Assembly: GCA_024642185.1 (NCBI GenBank)
Contig: JAHEBR010000019.1
Coordinates: 1-19,202, forward strand
Reading direction: 5' to 3'
From: Marivivens sp.
GTDB taxonomy: Bacteria; Pseudomonadota; Alphaproteobacteria; Rhodobacterales; Rhodobacteraceae
DNA length: 19,202 nucleotides
Positions 6,780-13,486 of this stretch are shown here, one piece after another. Under the pieces are notes generated by a model. That model did no database searches and was not told the origin of the DNA. It worked only from the letters and a program-made list of their open reading frames with translations. A program made the position numbers and the translations under genes. How positions within the stretch are numbered: the first letter of the stretch is position 1; each line of letters begins with the position of its first letter.

Positions 6780-6797
6780 TCGTCGCTCCCGGTGCAA
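6768..6797 (-). promoter_or_regulatory. Promoter candidate for the DUF4202 gene
   Basis: The minus strand carries TTGCAC (6797-6792), an 18-nt spacer and TAATAT (6773-6768). The predicted start near 6761 gives a leader of about 24 nt to the ATG at 6737. The box lies about 18 nt past the stop of the 43-residue ORF. Confidence 0.55.
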
Positions 6798-6814
6798 GCC
6801 GGATGCGCGAAAGA

Positions 6815-6946
6815 TCAGGCTTTGCCGGCGGTTTCGCGCAGGTATTCGGTCCAGCAGGGGACCGGGCCTTGGGCGAAGGCAGCGCGAAGGCGGGCAAAAA
6901 GGCCAGAGAAATTGATGGCGGAAGAAAGGGTTGCGGTCTGTGTCAT
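6815..6946 (-). CDS. Possible 43-residue small protein, unrecognised
   Basis: An open frame from ATG 6946 to TGA 6815 encodes MTQTATLSSAINFSGLFARL followed by a segment with AFAQGPVPCW and ending EYLRETAGKA. The first half (residues 8-25) can form a hydrophobic, weakly amphipathic helix. The second half has one Cys and one Trp. No strong Shine-Dalgarno is visible; GGAC lies six bases upstream. It lies in the 312-nt space between the conserved hypothetical gene and the DUF4202 gene, on the same strand. I do not recognise a family. Small basic proteins with an N-terminal MTQT segment occur in Rhodobacterales, but this is a loose resemblance only. It may be non-coding. Confidence 0.45.
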   Translation of the reverse strand: MTQTATLSSAINFSGLFARLRAAFAQGPVPCWTEYLRETAGKA

Positions 6947-7049
6947 GGGTCTGTCCGAGTAGGAGGTCTGTTTGAACCCCGTCTAAAGCCAACGCCCCGC
7001 CACGACCACAGACGATCCCTCAAGCCCGTCATGCAGCGATTGCATGGCC
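6947..7049. other. Intergenic stretch before the small ORF, no clear signals
   Basis: This forms the 103-nt upstream part of the 312-nt space between the genes ending at 7050 and starting at 6737; the other parts are the 43-residue ORF and the DUF4202 promoter. I see no convincing promoter or terminator. An AGGAGG on the plus strand at 6961-6966 precedes only a four-codon frame. Confidence 0.4.
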
Positions 7050-7544
7050 TCAGAGGAAGGGATCGTAGGCCCATTGCAAAAGCGCCTGCCGCTGACGGGG
7101 GCGGCAGGACAGGTCGCCTGCCATGCAATGGGCGCGGACTTGGCCCGCGTGGCGCGAGAAGGCGCGCCAGCGTTTGATCTGGAGGGCGTCGGTTTGCGGC
7201 AGGCGGCGGCCCATCGTGTAGCGGCAATACCATTGAAACCAGCCGCGCGGATCGGGGCCATAGATCCAGCCCTTTTCGCGCCAGACGGCAAGCGGCTGGC
7301 GGCTTTTCACGCCGAAGAAGTTGCAGCGGATATCGGGGGTGTCGGACAGGCGGGCGCCCTCGAACCAGTCGGCCGGGAATTCGGCGCGGCAATCGTTCAG
7401 ATACTTGCCCTCGAACACACCCATTTCGAGCATCTGCTTGGGCGTCAGGGCAGGCCGGAAACCGGGATCGAACCCCTGCCCCATCGGCGCTTCGAGGCGG
7501 TAGGTATAGCCGGTCTGATAGCTGTCGTTGACGGTGATTTCCAT
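7050..7544 (-). CDS. Conserved hypothetical protein, tryptophan-rich
   Basis: A 164-residue soluble protein of a family I recognise as conserved in alphaproteobacteria but without a known function. Recognisable blocks are NDSYQTGYTYRLEAPMG (6-22), LTPKQMLEMGVFEGKYLNDCRAEFPADWF (33-61), QPLAVWREKGWIYGPDPRGWFQWYCRYTMGRR (83-114) and QIKRWRAFSRH (122-132). The end is rich in Cys and Arg. Seven tryptophans are spread along the chain; there is no signal peptide or membrane segment. The ATG at 7544 lies only 26 nt past the T-tract of the rpmD terminator, with no visible Shine-Dalgarno. Expression would need a promoter overlapping the terminator, or read-through. Confidence 0.8.
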   Translation of the reverse strand: MEITVNDSYQTGYTYRLEAPMGQGFDPGFRPALTPKQMLEMGVFEGKYLNDCRAEFPADWFEGARLSDTPDIRCNFFGVKSRQPLAVWREKGWIYGPDPRGWFQWYCRYTMGRRLPQTDALQIKRWRAFSRHAGQVRAHCMAGDLSCRPRQRQALLQWAYDPFL

Positions 7545-7570
7545 GGAACGAAGCTACGACCGACAGGCAC

Positions 7571-7603
7571 AAAAGCAAACGCCCCGGAGGTGTCTCCGGG
7601 GCG
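7571..7603 (-). terminator. Intrinsic terminator after rpmD
   Basis: A perfect 10-bp stem (7580-7589 with 7594-7603) with a four-base loop is followed on the minus strand by TTTGCTTTTG (7579-7570). It begins 26 nt after the rpmD stop and ends the rpmC-to-rpmD unit. Confidence 0.9.
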
Positions 7604-7629
7604 CTTGTCAGATCACATATGCGTCAGAC

Positions 7630-7818
7630 TTAGCCGCGCTCTTCGATGATTTCGACGAGGTGCGGGATCGAGTTGACCATACCGCGGACCGAGGGGGTAT
7701 CCTCAAGCTCGCGGGTCTTGTGCATCTTGTTCAGGCCGAGGCCGATCAGCGTGGCACGCTGGACGGCGGGGCGGCGGATCGGCGAGCCGATCTGCTTGAC
7801 GACGATGGTTTTTGCCAT
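7630..7818 (-). CDS. rpmD: 50S ribosomal protein L30
   Basis: Small large-subunit protein L30, 62 residues, with the family opening KTIVVKQIGSPIRRPAVQRATLIGLGLNKMHKTRELEDTPSVRGMVNSIPHLVEI. It starts 11 nt after the rpsE stop. It is the last gene of the second ribosomal unit. In most bacteria rplO and secY follow at once; here a strong terminator intervenes. Confidence 0.97.
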   Translation of the reverse strand: MAKTIVVKQIGSPIRRPAVQRATLIGLGLNKMHKTRELEDTPSVRGMVNSIPHLVEIIEERG

Positions 7819-7829
7819 GGTCCTACTCC

Positions 7830-8393
7830 TTAGGCTTCTGCGGCTTCGACGGGCGCTTCATCCTTCGAACGAAGAATGTCGGCGACCTTCTTGCCACGAC
7901 GCTGGGCCACGGAACGGGGGCTCTGTTCTTGCTTGAGCCCGTCGATGGTGGCGCGGATCATGTTGTAGGGGTTCTGCGAACCGAGCGACTTGGACACAAC
8001 GTCCTTGACACCCAGCATCTCGAACACGGCGCGCATCGGGCCACCGGCGATGATGCCGGTGCCTTCCGGAGCCTGACGCATCACGACGCGGCCAGCACCA
8101 TGACGGCCTTCGATGTCGTGGTGCAGCGTGCGGCCTTCGCGCAGCTGAACACGGATCATCTGGCGCTTGGCCTGTTCGGTCGCCTTGCGGATGGCTTCGG
8201 GCACTTCTTTCGCCTTGCCCTTGCCAAAGCCCACACGGCCTTTCTGGTCGCCGACGACGACGAGCGCGGCGAAGCCAAAGCGCTTACCACCCTTCACCGT
8301 CTTCGACACCCGGTTGATCGCCACGAGACGATCGGCGAATTCCGGTGTCTCGTCGCGGTCGCGGCGATCCCGGCGGTTCTCACGTTCTGCCAT
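7830..8393 (-). CDS. rpsE: 30S ribosomal protein S5
   Basis: Small-subunit protein S5, which helps translational accuracy and lines the mRNA entry. The 187-residue product has the double-stranded RNA-binding-like N-terminal domain (FADRLVAINRVSKTVKGGKRFGFAALVVVGDQKGRVGFGKGKAKEVPEAIRKA, about 20-72). The second domain contains GTGIIAGGPMRAVFEMLGVKDVVSKSLGSQNPYNMIRATIDGL. The N-terminus is a short charged arm (MAERENRRDRRDRDE) and the C-terminus an acidic tail (RSKDEAPVEAAEA). It starts 11 nt after rplR and is 11 nt before rpmD. Confidence 0.98.
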   Translation of the reverse strand: MAERENRRDRRDRDETPEFADRLVAINRVSKTVKGGKRFGFAALVVVGDQKGRVGFGKGKAKEVPEAIRKATEQAKRQMIRVQLREGRTLHHDIEGRHGAGRVVMRQAPEGTGIIAGGPMRAVFEMLGVKDVVSKSLGSQNPYNMIRATIDGLKQEQSPRSVAQRRGKKVADILRSKDEAPVEAAEA

Positions 8394-8404
8394 TTATCGT
8401 CTCC

Positions 8405-8764
8405 TTAGATCTTGAGGCCAGCTTCACGCGCGGCGTCGGCCAGAGCCTTCACCTTGCCGTGAAACAGAAAACCACCGCGATCGAAATAGGCTTCGGTCAC
8501 GCCGGCCTTCTTGGCGCGCTCGGCAATTGCCGCGCCCACCTTTTTGGCGGCTTCGATGTTGTTCTTGCCCACAACGCCCAGATCCTTCTCGAGGGTCGAG
8601 GCGGCGGCGAGGGTCACACCATTGACGTCGTCGATCAGCTGAACGCTGATGTTCTTGGACGAGCGATGGACGCTGAGGCGCGGACGCCCGGCGTTCACGG
8701 CGCGAAGTTTGTTCCGGACGCGCAGGCGGCGCTTCAGAAACAGGGTTCTTTTGCTGTTTGCCAT
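8405..8764 (-). CDS. rplR: 50S ribosomal protein L18
   Basis: 5S rRNA-binding protein L18, 119 residues, part of the L5-L18-5S particle in the central protuberance. Seen: an N-terminal basic arm with RTLFLKRRLRVRNKLRAVNAGRPRLSVHRSSKNISVQLIDD, and the conserved C-terminal AYFDRGGFLFHGKVKALADAAREAGLKI. It starts 11 nt after the rplF stop. Confidence 0.98.
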   Translation of the reverse strand: MANSKRTLFLKRRLRVRNKLRAVNAGRPRLSVHRSSKNISVQLIDDVNGVTLAAASTLEKDLGVVGKNNIEAAKKVGAAIAERAKKAGVTEAYFDRGGFLFHGKVKALADAAREAGLKI

Positions 8765-8775
8765 TTTTGCGTTCC

Positions 8776-9309
8776 TTACTTCTTCTTGCCTTCCTTGCGG
8801 AAGATATACTCGCCCTTGTAGCGAATGCCTTTGCCCTTATAGGGCTCGGGCTTGCGCCACTCGCGGATGTTGGCAGCAACCTGCCCCACCAGCTGTTGGT
8901 CGATACCTTCCACAACGATTTCGGTCTGCTTCGGCGCCGTCACGGTCACACCGGCCGGGATCTCGAAGTCCACATCGTGGCTATAGCCGAGAGCCAGCTT
9001 GAGGGTGTTGCCCTGCATGTTGGCGCGATAACCCACACCGGTGATCTCGAGCTCTTTCTTGAAGCCCTCGGTCACACCGATCACCAGGTTTTCAACCTGG
9101 CTGCGGGACATGCCCCACTGCTGACGGGCGCGCTTGGACGTGCCGCGCGGGGTCACTGTCACAACGTTGCCATCAACGGTCAGGGTGACATCGTCGGTTG
9201 CGGAAAAGCTGCGGGTCCCCTTGGGGCCTTTCACTTCGATGGTCTGGCCGGAGACGGACGCCGAAACACCCGACGGCAGCTCGACCGGTTTTTTACCAAT
9301 ACGAGACAT
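8776..9309 (-). CDS. rplF: 50S ribosomal protein L6
   Basis: L6, 177 residues, two tandem alpha/beta domains near the base of the L7/L12 stalk and factor-binding site. The N-terminus MSRIGKKPVELPSGVSASVSGQTIEVKGPKG and the C-terminal signature EWRKPEPYKGKGIRYKGEYIFRKEGKKK are diagnostic. The start is 10 nt after the rpsH stop, with AAGGAG in the gap. Confidence 0.98.
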   Translation of the reverse strand: MSRIGKKPVELPSGVSASVSGQTIEVKGPKGTRSFSATDDVTLTVDGNVVTVTPRGTSKRARQQWGMSRSQVENLVIGVTEGFKKELEITGVGYRANMQGNTLKLALGYSHDVDFEIPAGVTVTAPKQTEIVVEGIDQQLVGQVAANIREWRKPEPYKGKGIRYKGEYIFRKEGKKK

Positions 9310-9319
9310 AGCCTACTCC

Positions 9320-9712
9320 TTAGAAGACCGTGCAGAGCACTTCGCCGCCAACGTTGGCTGCGCGTGCGCTTGCATCCGACATCACACCCTTGGGGGTGGA
9401 GACAATCGACACACCGAGGCCCTGACGGACGGTCGGGATGTCTTTGACACCGAGGTAGACGCGGCGGCCGGGCTTGGAGACCCGCTTGAGCTCGCGAATA
9501 ACAGGGGTGCCTTCGAAGTATTTCAGGCTGATTTCGAGCGACGGGTGGCCATCGGCACCAGTCGATTTCTCGTAACCACGGATGTAGCCTTCGTCGGCCA
9601 GCACATCCAAAACCCAGGCGCGCAGCTTCGAAGCGGGGGTCGACACGGTCGACTTGCCACGCATCTGGGCGTTGCGGATGCGGGTCAGCATATCACCGAT
9701 AGGATCGTTCAT
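9320..9712 (-). CDS. rpsH: 30S ribosomal protein S8
   Basis: Primary 16S rRNA-binding protein S8, 130 residues. In gammaproteobacteria it represses the spc operon by binding mRNA at rplE. Seen: MNDPIGDMLTRIRNAQMRGKSTVSTPASKL at the N-terminus and the C-terminal block GLGVSIVSTPKGVMSDASARAANVGGEVLCTVF. It starts 13 nt after the rpsN stop. I could not see an obvious S8-site mimic near rplE by eye. Confidence 0.98.
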   Translation of the reverse strand: MNDPIGDMLTRIRNAQMRGKSTVSTPASKLRAWVLDVLADEGYIRGYEKSTGADGHPSLEISLKYFEGTPVIRELKRVSKPGRRVYLGVKDIPTVRQGLGVSIVSTPKGVMSDASARAANVGGEVLCTVF

Positions 9713-9725
9713 GTTCTAACCCTCC

Positions 9726-10031
9726 TTACCAGCTCGACTTGACCAAGCCGGGGATCTCGCCGTTCGAGCCGAGCTCGCGCAGCATGATCCGGCTGACCTT
9801 GAGTTTGCGGTAATACGCATGCGGACGACCGGTCAGTTGGCACCGGTTGTGCAGGCGGGTGGCCGAGGAATTGCGGGGCAGTTTGGCCAGCTTGAGGCCA
9901 GCTTTGAACCGCTCTTCGACGGGTTTCGATTGGTCGTTGATGATCGCTTTGAGAGCGGCGCGCTTGGTTGCGTACTGCGCAACCAGCTTTTCGCGCTTCA
10001 ATTCGCGTTCGATCATGGATTTCTTAGCCAT
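9726..10031 (-). CDS. rpsN: 30S ribosomal protein S14 (long, zinc-independent form)
   Basis: Small-subunit head protein S14. The 101-residue length and the absence of paired CxxC motifs mark the zinc-independent (C-minus) class; only one Cys is present, in LHNRCQLTGRPHAYYRK. The C-terminus LKVSRIMLRELGSNGEIPGLVKSSW is typical. It lies between rplE (21 nt upstream) and rpsH (13 nt downstream), the normal spc order. Confidence 0.98.
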   Translation of the reverse strand: MAKKSMIERELKREKLVAQYATKRAALKAIINDQSKPVEERFKAGLKLAKLPRNSSATRLHNRCQLTGRPHAYYRKLKVSRIMLRELGSNGEIPGLVKSSW

Positions 10032-10052
10032 TTCTCAATCTCCTCCCGCGCG

Positions 10053-10616
10053 TCACGAGTTGAAGGGCATGTTGAATTGCTTCAACAGCGCCTTGGCTTC
10101 CGCGTCGGTTTTCGCGGTGGTGCAGATGACGATGTCCATCCCCCAAACTTCGTCGACTTTGTCGAAGTTGATTTCGGGGAAAACGATGTGTTCCTTCAGG
10201 CCGGTGGCATAGTTGCCACGACCGTCGAAGGATTTGCCCGAGACGCCGCGGAAGTCGCGGATACGGGGCATGGCCACAGTGATCAGACGATCGAGGAATT
10301 CATACATCTGGTTGCCACGGAGGGTGACCTTGGCGCCGAGCGGCATTTCCTCACGAACGCGGAAGCCGGCGATCGACTTCTTGGCCTTCGTGGTGACAGC
10401 CTTCTGACCGGCGATGGTGGTCAGATCCTCAACAGCCGATTTGGCTTTCTTGCTGTCACGGACAGCTTCGGAGCCACAGCCGATGTTGAGCACGATCTTG
10501 TCAAGGCGCGGGATCTGCATGTCGTTCTTGTAGGCGAACTCTTCTTTCAGAGCGGCCCGGATCGACGAGGCATAAGCGGCCTTGAGGCGCGGGGTATAGG
10601 TTGCAGTGTCGAGCAT
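10053..10616 (-). CDS. rplE: 50S ribosomal protein L5
   Basis: 5S rRNA-binding protein L5, 187 residues, at the central protuberance and contacting P-site tRNA. Seen: PRLDKIVLNIGCGSEAVRDSKKAKSAVEDLTTIAGQKAVTTKAKKSIAGFRVREEMPLGAKVTLRG and FDKVDEVWGMDIVICTTAKTDAEAKALLKQFNMPF. The start codon overlaps the rplX stop as TGATG (1 nt), a coupling junction. Confidence 0.98.
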   Translation of the reverse strand: MLDTATYTPRLKAAYASSIRAALKEEFAYKNDMQIPRLDKIVLNIGCGSEAVRDSKKAKSAVEDLTTIAGQKAVTTKAKKSIAGFRVREEMPLGAKVTLRGNQMYEFLDRLITVAMPRIRDFRGVSGKSFDGRGNYATGLKEHIVFPEINFDKVDEVWGMDIVICTTAKTDAEAKALLKQFNMPFNS

Positions 10617-10921
10617 CAGAGGACATCCCCCGTGGTCTTGGCGAAACGGACCTTCTTGTCGTCTTCCATGCGGAAGCCAACGCGGGTCGCTTTGCCGTTT
10701 TTATCGACAGCAGACAGATTCGACAGGTCGAGCGGCATCGCCTTCGGCGTGCGGCCACCCTGCGTGGTCTGGCTCTGCTTTACGTGGCGGATGGCGACGT
10801 TGATGCCTTCGACAACGGCTTTGCCGGACTTGGGATCAACCGACGAGATCTCGCCGGTTTTGCCTTTGTCCTTGCCAGCCAGAACGATGACCTTGTCACC
10901 TTTGCGGAGTTTGGCAGCCAT
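10616..10921 (-). CDS. rplX: 50S ribosomal protein L24
   Basis: Assembly-initiator protein L24, 101 residues, with an N-terminal KOW motif (KLRKGDKVIVLAGKDKGKTGEISSVDP, about 4-30) and the conserved GGRTPKAMPLDLSNLSAVD segment. Its ATG overlaps the rplN stop by one base (TAATG) and its stop overlaps the rplE start by one base, so three genes are joined without spacers. Confidence 0.98.
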   Translation of the reverse strand: MAAKLRKGDKVIVLAGKDKGKTGEISSVDPKSGKAVVEGINVAIRHVKQSQTTQGGRTPKAMPLDLSNLSAVDKNGKATRVGFRMEDDKKVRFAKTTGDVL

Positions 10922-11289
10922 TACAGCACCTCCGGAGCAAGCGAGATAATCTTCATGAAGTTCTTCGCACGCAGTTCGCGAACGACCGGCCCGAAGATAC
11001 GGGTGCCGACCGGCTCGCCTGCGTTGTTGAGGATGACAGCAGCGTTCCGGTCAAAACGGATCGCTGTGCCGTCTTCACGACGGACTTCTTTGGCGGTGCG
11101 CACGACGACGGCCTTGCGGACGTCACCTTTCTTTACGCGACCGCGCGGGATGGCTTCCTTGACCGACACCACAATGATGTCGCCGACGCTGGCATAGCGA
11201 CGGTGGGAACCACCCAGAACCTTGATGCACTGAACCCGGCGAGCGCCGGAGTTGTCAGCAACATCCAGATTGGTCTGCATCTGGATCAT
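10921..11289 (-). CDS. rplN: 50S ribosomal protein L14
   Basis: Core large-subunit protein L14, 122 residues, at the 50S-30S interface. The family signature starts MIQMQTNLDVADNSGARRVQCIKVLGG; the C-terminus FGPVVRELRAKNFMKIISLAPEVL is also diagnostic. GGGAG seven bases upstream supports the first ATG. It follows rpsQ after a 62-nt gap, longer than its neighbours' spacings, with a small 5-bp hairpin in it. Confidence 0.98.
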   Translation of the reverse strand: MIQMQTNLDVADNSGARRVQCIKVLGGSHRRYASVGDIIVVSVKEAIPRGRVKKGDVRKAVVVRTAKEVRREDGTAIRFDRNAAVILNNAGEPVGTRIFGPVVRELRAKNFMKIISLAPEVL

Positions 11290-11351
11290 TTGGTTTCTCC
11301 CGACCTTTGGGGACTAGCCCCCAGGGTTTCGATTGAGCTGAAAAGCCGCGC

Positions 11352-11582
11352 CTAGTTGGCGATGACTTCCCAACGCTTGGTTTTCGACTTCGGCGCGCAT
11401 TCCTGGATGCGGACTGCATCGCCGACGTTGAATTGGTTGTTCTCGTCGTGAGCCCGGTATTTCTTGGACTTACGAACGGTCTTTTGCAGCAGCGGATGCT
11501 TGAAACGGCGCTCGACGAGCACGGTTACGGTCTGCTGGTTCTGGTTCGAGGTGACGACACCTTGGAGGATGCGTTTGGGCAT
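11352..11582 (-). CDS. rpsQ: 30S ribosomal protein S17
   Basis: OB-fold 16S rRNA-binding protein S17, 76 residues: MPKRILQGVVTSNQNQQTVTVLVERRFKHPLLQKTVRKSKKYRAHDENN, then VGDAVRIQECAPKSKTKRWEVI. The start is 3 nt after the rpmC stop, so the two are almost surely coupled. Confidence 0.98.
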   Translation of the reverse strand: MPKRILQGVVTSNQNQQTVTVLVERRFKHPLLQKTVRKSKKYRAHDENNQFNVGDAVRIQECAPKSKTKRWEVIAN

Positions 11583-11585
11583 TTA

Positions 11586-11792
11586 TCAGGCCTCCGAAGC
11601 GGCGCCAGCCGCCTTTTCATTCAGAATGGTCTTAACCTGCGCGGCGGCACGGCGAACGATGCGCATACGGGCAGTGTTTTCGAGTTGGCCGGTGGCCTGC
11701 TGGAAGCGCAGGTTGAAGGCTTCTTTCTTGAGAGCGACAAGCTCGTCCCGGAGTTGATCCGGCGTCTTGGCGCGCATTTCGTTGGCGTTCAT
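11586..11792 (-). CDS. rpmC: 50S ribosomal protein L29
   Basis: Small helical protein L29, 68 residues, near the exit tunnel where it helps dock signal-recognition particle and trigger factor. MNANEMRAKTPDQLRDELVALKKEAFNLRFQQATGQLENTARMRIVRRAAAQVKTIL matches the family. A longer open frame runs up to 11870, but the ATG at 11792 is chosen because it gives the family length and has AAGAGG three bases upstream and GGAAAGG before that. It is separated from rplP by 2.4 kb of other genes, so it heads its own transcription unit, with a promoter candidate at 11903-11931. Confidence 0.96.
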   Translation of the reverse strand: MNANEMRAKTPDQLRDELVALKKEAFNLRFQQATGQLENTARMRIVRRAAAQVKTILNEKAAGAASEA

Positions 11793-11902
11793 GCGCCTCT
11801 TCCTTTCCACATCACCGGAAGGCCCCTGTGGGGTGACCCATCTGCCCGGTGGAGACAATGATAGACCCACGAATCCGGTCGCCCGGAATCGCAGGATGGG
11901 TT

Positions 11903-11931
11903 CCTATAAGGGAGGGGTTTGGCGAGGGCAA
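11903..11931 (-). promoter_or_regulatory. Promoter candidate for the rpmC-to-rpmD unit
   Basis: The minus strand carries TTGCCC (11931-11926), a 17-nt spacer and TATAGG (11908-11903). The predicted start near 11896 gives a leader of about 104 nt before rpmC, which contains a 5-bp hairpin with a four-base loop (11874-11887). The region is divergent with ridA. A promoter is needed here because rplP ends in a terminator and plus-strand genes intervene. Confidence 0.65.
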
Positions 11932-12027
11932 GGGAAAGTTTGGAGATTCTCCGGCCCTATGCATTTGAACGCGCCGCGCAGACGGGATCATGCTAACATC
12001 GCCTACCATCATTCAGGAGGATATGCG

Positions 12028-12423
12028 ATGCCCTATGAACGCAGGCTTATCTCCAACGGGAACCCGATGGAGGAGATTGTCGGATTCAGCCGCGCTGTTC
12101 GGGTTGGCCCGTTTATCGCTGTGGGCGGGACCGCCCCGGTCGATGCCAATGGCAAAACGGTCGGGGTCGGCGATGTCTTTGCTCAAACAACGCGGTGTTT
12201 CGAGATTATCGAGGCGGCACTTATACAGGCCGGATCCGGCATCGAGGATATCGTGCGCACCCGCGTGATCCTCACAGATATCGACAACTGGAAAGAGGCA
12301 ATCGAGGCGCGCAAGGCCTATTGCCAGAAATCGCGCCCGGTTGACACGATCATGGCGATCAACCGCTTCGTGAACCCCGAATGGCTCGTCGAGATCGAGG
12401 TTGATGCGGTGGTGGCGGGATAG
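12028..12423 (+). CDS. RidA/YjgF/YER057c family protein, probably of a non-deaminase subgroup
   Basis: A 131-residue protein of the Rid superfamily, whose trimeric archetype RidA hydrolyses reactive imines/enamines from PLP enzymes. Seen: VGPFIAVGGTAPVDANGKTVGVGDVFAQTTRCFEIIEAALIQAGSGIEDIVRTRVILTDIDNW and the C-terminal VNPEWLVEIEVDAVVAG. Aligning RPVDTIMAINRF with the RidA block around catalytic Arg105 places D106 at the arginine position, so classical imine deaminase activity is doubtful. The start at 12028 is supported by CAGGAGG seven bases upstream. It is divergent from rpmC and 103 nt ahead of the membrane-protein gene on the same strand, so the two may be cotranscribed. I give no gene symbol because it is not orthologous to ridA. 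Confidence 0.9.
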   Translation: MPYERRLISNGNPMEEIVGFSRAVRVGPFIAVGGTAPVDANGKTVGVGDVFAQTTRCFEIIEAALIQAGSGIEDIVRTRVILTDIDNWKEAIEARKAYCQKSRPVDTIMAINRFVNPEWLVEIEVDAVVAG

Positions 12424-12526
12424 ACCATACTGTGACGCTCGGACGCGGCGGTGGGGAATTGAATCCAAGTAGCCCGCGCGGCTAGCCTTGGGGCCGAAAG
12501 AGACGGCCCAAGAGGTTATCGTTTCG

Positions 12527-13486
12527 ATGCGCCGCAAGACCAAGCTTTGGCGAAGCACGCCCCCGTCGGTCTTTCCTGTCAGCCTAAGCCTCCTTGGTTT
12601 GGGCCTCGGCTGGCGTAACGCTGCCGAAGTTCTACCTATCGCCCGTGAAGTCGGCGATCTCCTGCTGGCCTTCGCCACGGCTTTCTATGTCTATTTCTTT
12701 GCGCTCTATCTGCGAAAGGTTTTGGTTCGGCCTCGGGTGCTTCTTGAGGAGGTAACCGTTCCTGCCGCACGCGCAGGGCTTTCTGCCGCAGCCATGTCGA
12801 TGATGCTTCTTGCCGCCGCCCTGATGCCCTTTGGCCTTCACTTCTCTGAGGTATGGTGGTGTGGCGTGGTGCTGCAGATCGCGGCGAGCGGTCTTGGCGC
12901 CTATGCGATCTGGCGCGATCCGCCGGGCAAGAGGCAGTTTACCACGCTGCAGTATCTGACCTTCGTCGGGCCAGTTGTCGGCCCGATCGCCGGAATTCCA
13001 CTGGGCCACATCTGGGAGAGCTATGCGCTTACGATTGCGGCCTTGGTCCCCTATGTGGTGATCACATTCGGCTTCGCCTTCCAGAATATCCTTCACGGCC
13101 TGCCCCGCTCCCAGCGCCCGACACTCACAATCTTTCTGGCACCCAACTGTCTTTTCGCCACGAGCTTTGGCCTTCTTGGCGTTGATTGGGCGTTCGACTT
13201 CTTCTACGTCGTAGCGGGCGCTATCTCTCTCTTGCTCATCCTCGCCGGCCCGTGGCTGGCGCGCGGCGCATGGTCGCCACTTTGGGCGGCCTTCACCTTC
13301 CCCAGCGCGGCTTTCCTGCTGTTGCAGGTTCTAGCCGTGCACAAAGGCATCGGATTGCCAGCCGTGATCGGAACCTACGCCGCCATGGCCGTTTCGACCC
13401 CGCTCGTCCTCTTCGTCACCTACCGCTTCATCATGTCGTGGGTGACGGGCGAGTTGGCCGAGGGATCGGGGGCCGCGCGGGCCTAG
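12527..13486 (+). CDS. TDT/SLAC1 family membrane protein (TehA-like)
   Basis: Integral membrane protein of the tellurite-resistance/dicarboxylate transporter family, to which the TehA and SLAC1 anion channels belong. About ten hydrophobic segments fill the 319 residues. The opening PPSVFPVSLSLLGLGLGWRNA and the later AAFTFPSAAFLLLQV resemble the family's first and ninth segments. Substrate cannot be read from the sequence. The frame is open from a TTG at 12488, but ATG 12527 is preferred, with AAGAGG 11 nt upstream. Its TAG stop shares the CTAG at 13483-13486 with the stop of the convergent oxygenase gene. The final residues are a short soluble tail. Family call is fairly firm, function is inference. 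Confidence 0.83.
   Translation: MRRKTKLWRSTPPSVFPVSLSLLGLGLGWRNAAEVLPIAREVGDLLLAFATAFYVYFFALYLRKVLVRPRVLLEEVTVPAARAGLSAAAMSMMLLAAALMPFGLHFSEVWWCGVVLQIAASGLGAYAIWRDPPGKRQFTTLQYLTFVGPVVGPIAGIPLGHIWESYALTIAALVPYVVITFGFAFQNILHGLPRSQRPTLTIFLAPNCLFATSFGLLGVDWAFDFFYVVAGAISLLLILAGPWLARGAWSPLWAAFTFPSAAFLLLQVLAVHKGIGLPAVIGTYAAMAVSTPLVLFVTYRFIMSWVTGELAEGSGAARA

Noticed and set aside
6961..6986. AGGAGG followed by a TTG on the plus strand
   Set aside because: The frame ends after four codons; most likely chance.
9819..10949. 376-residue plus-strand frame opposite rpsN, rplE and rplX
   Set aside because: Shadow of three certain genes with no motif of its own.
11767..12027. 87-codon N-terminal extension of the RidA-family gene
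   Set aside because: It would overlap the start of rpmC and the rpmC promoter; CAGGAGG before ATG 12028 and the family length fix the start.
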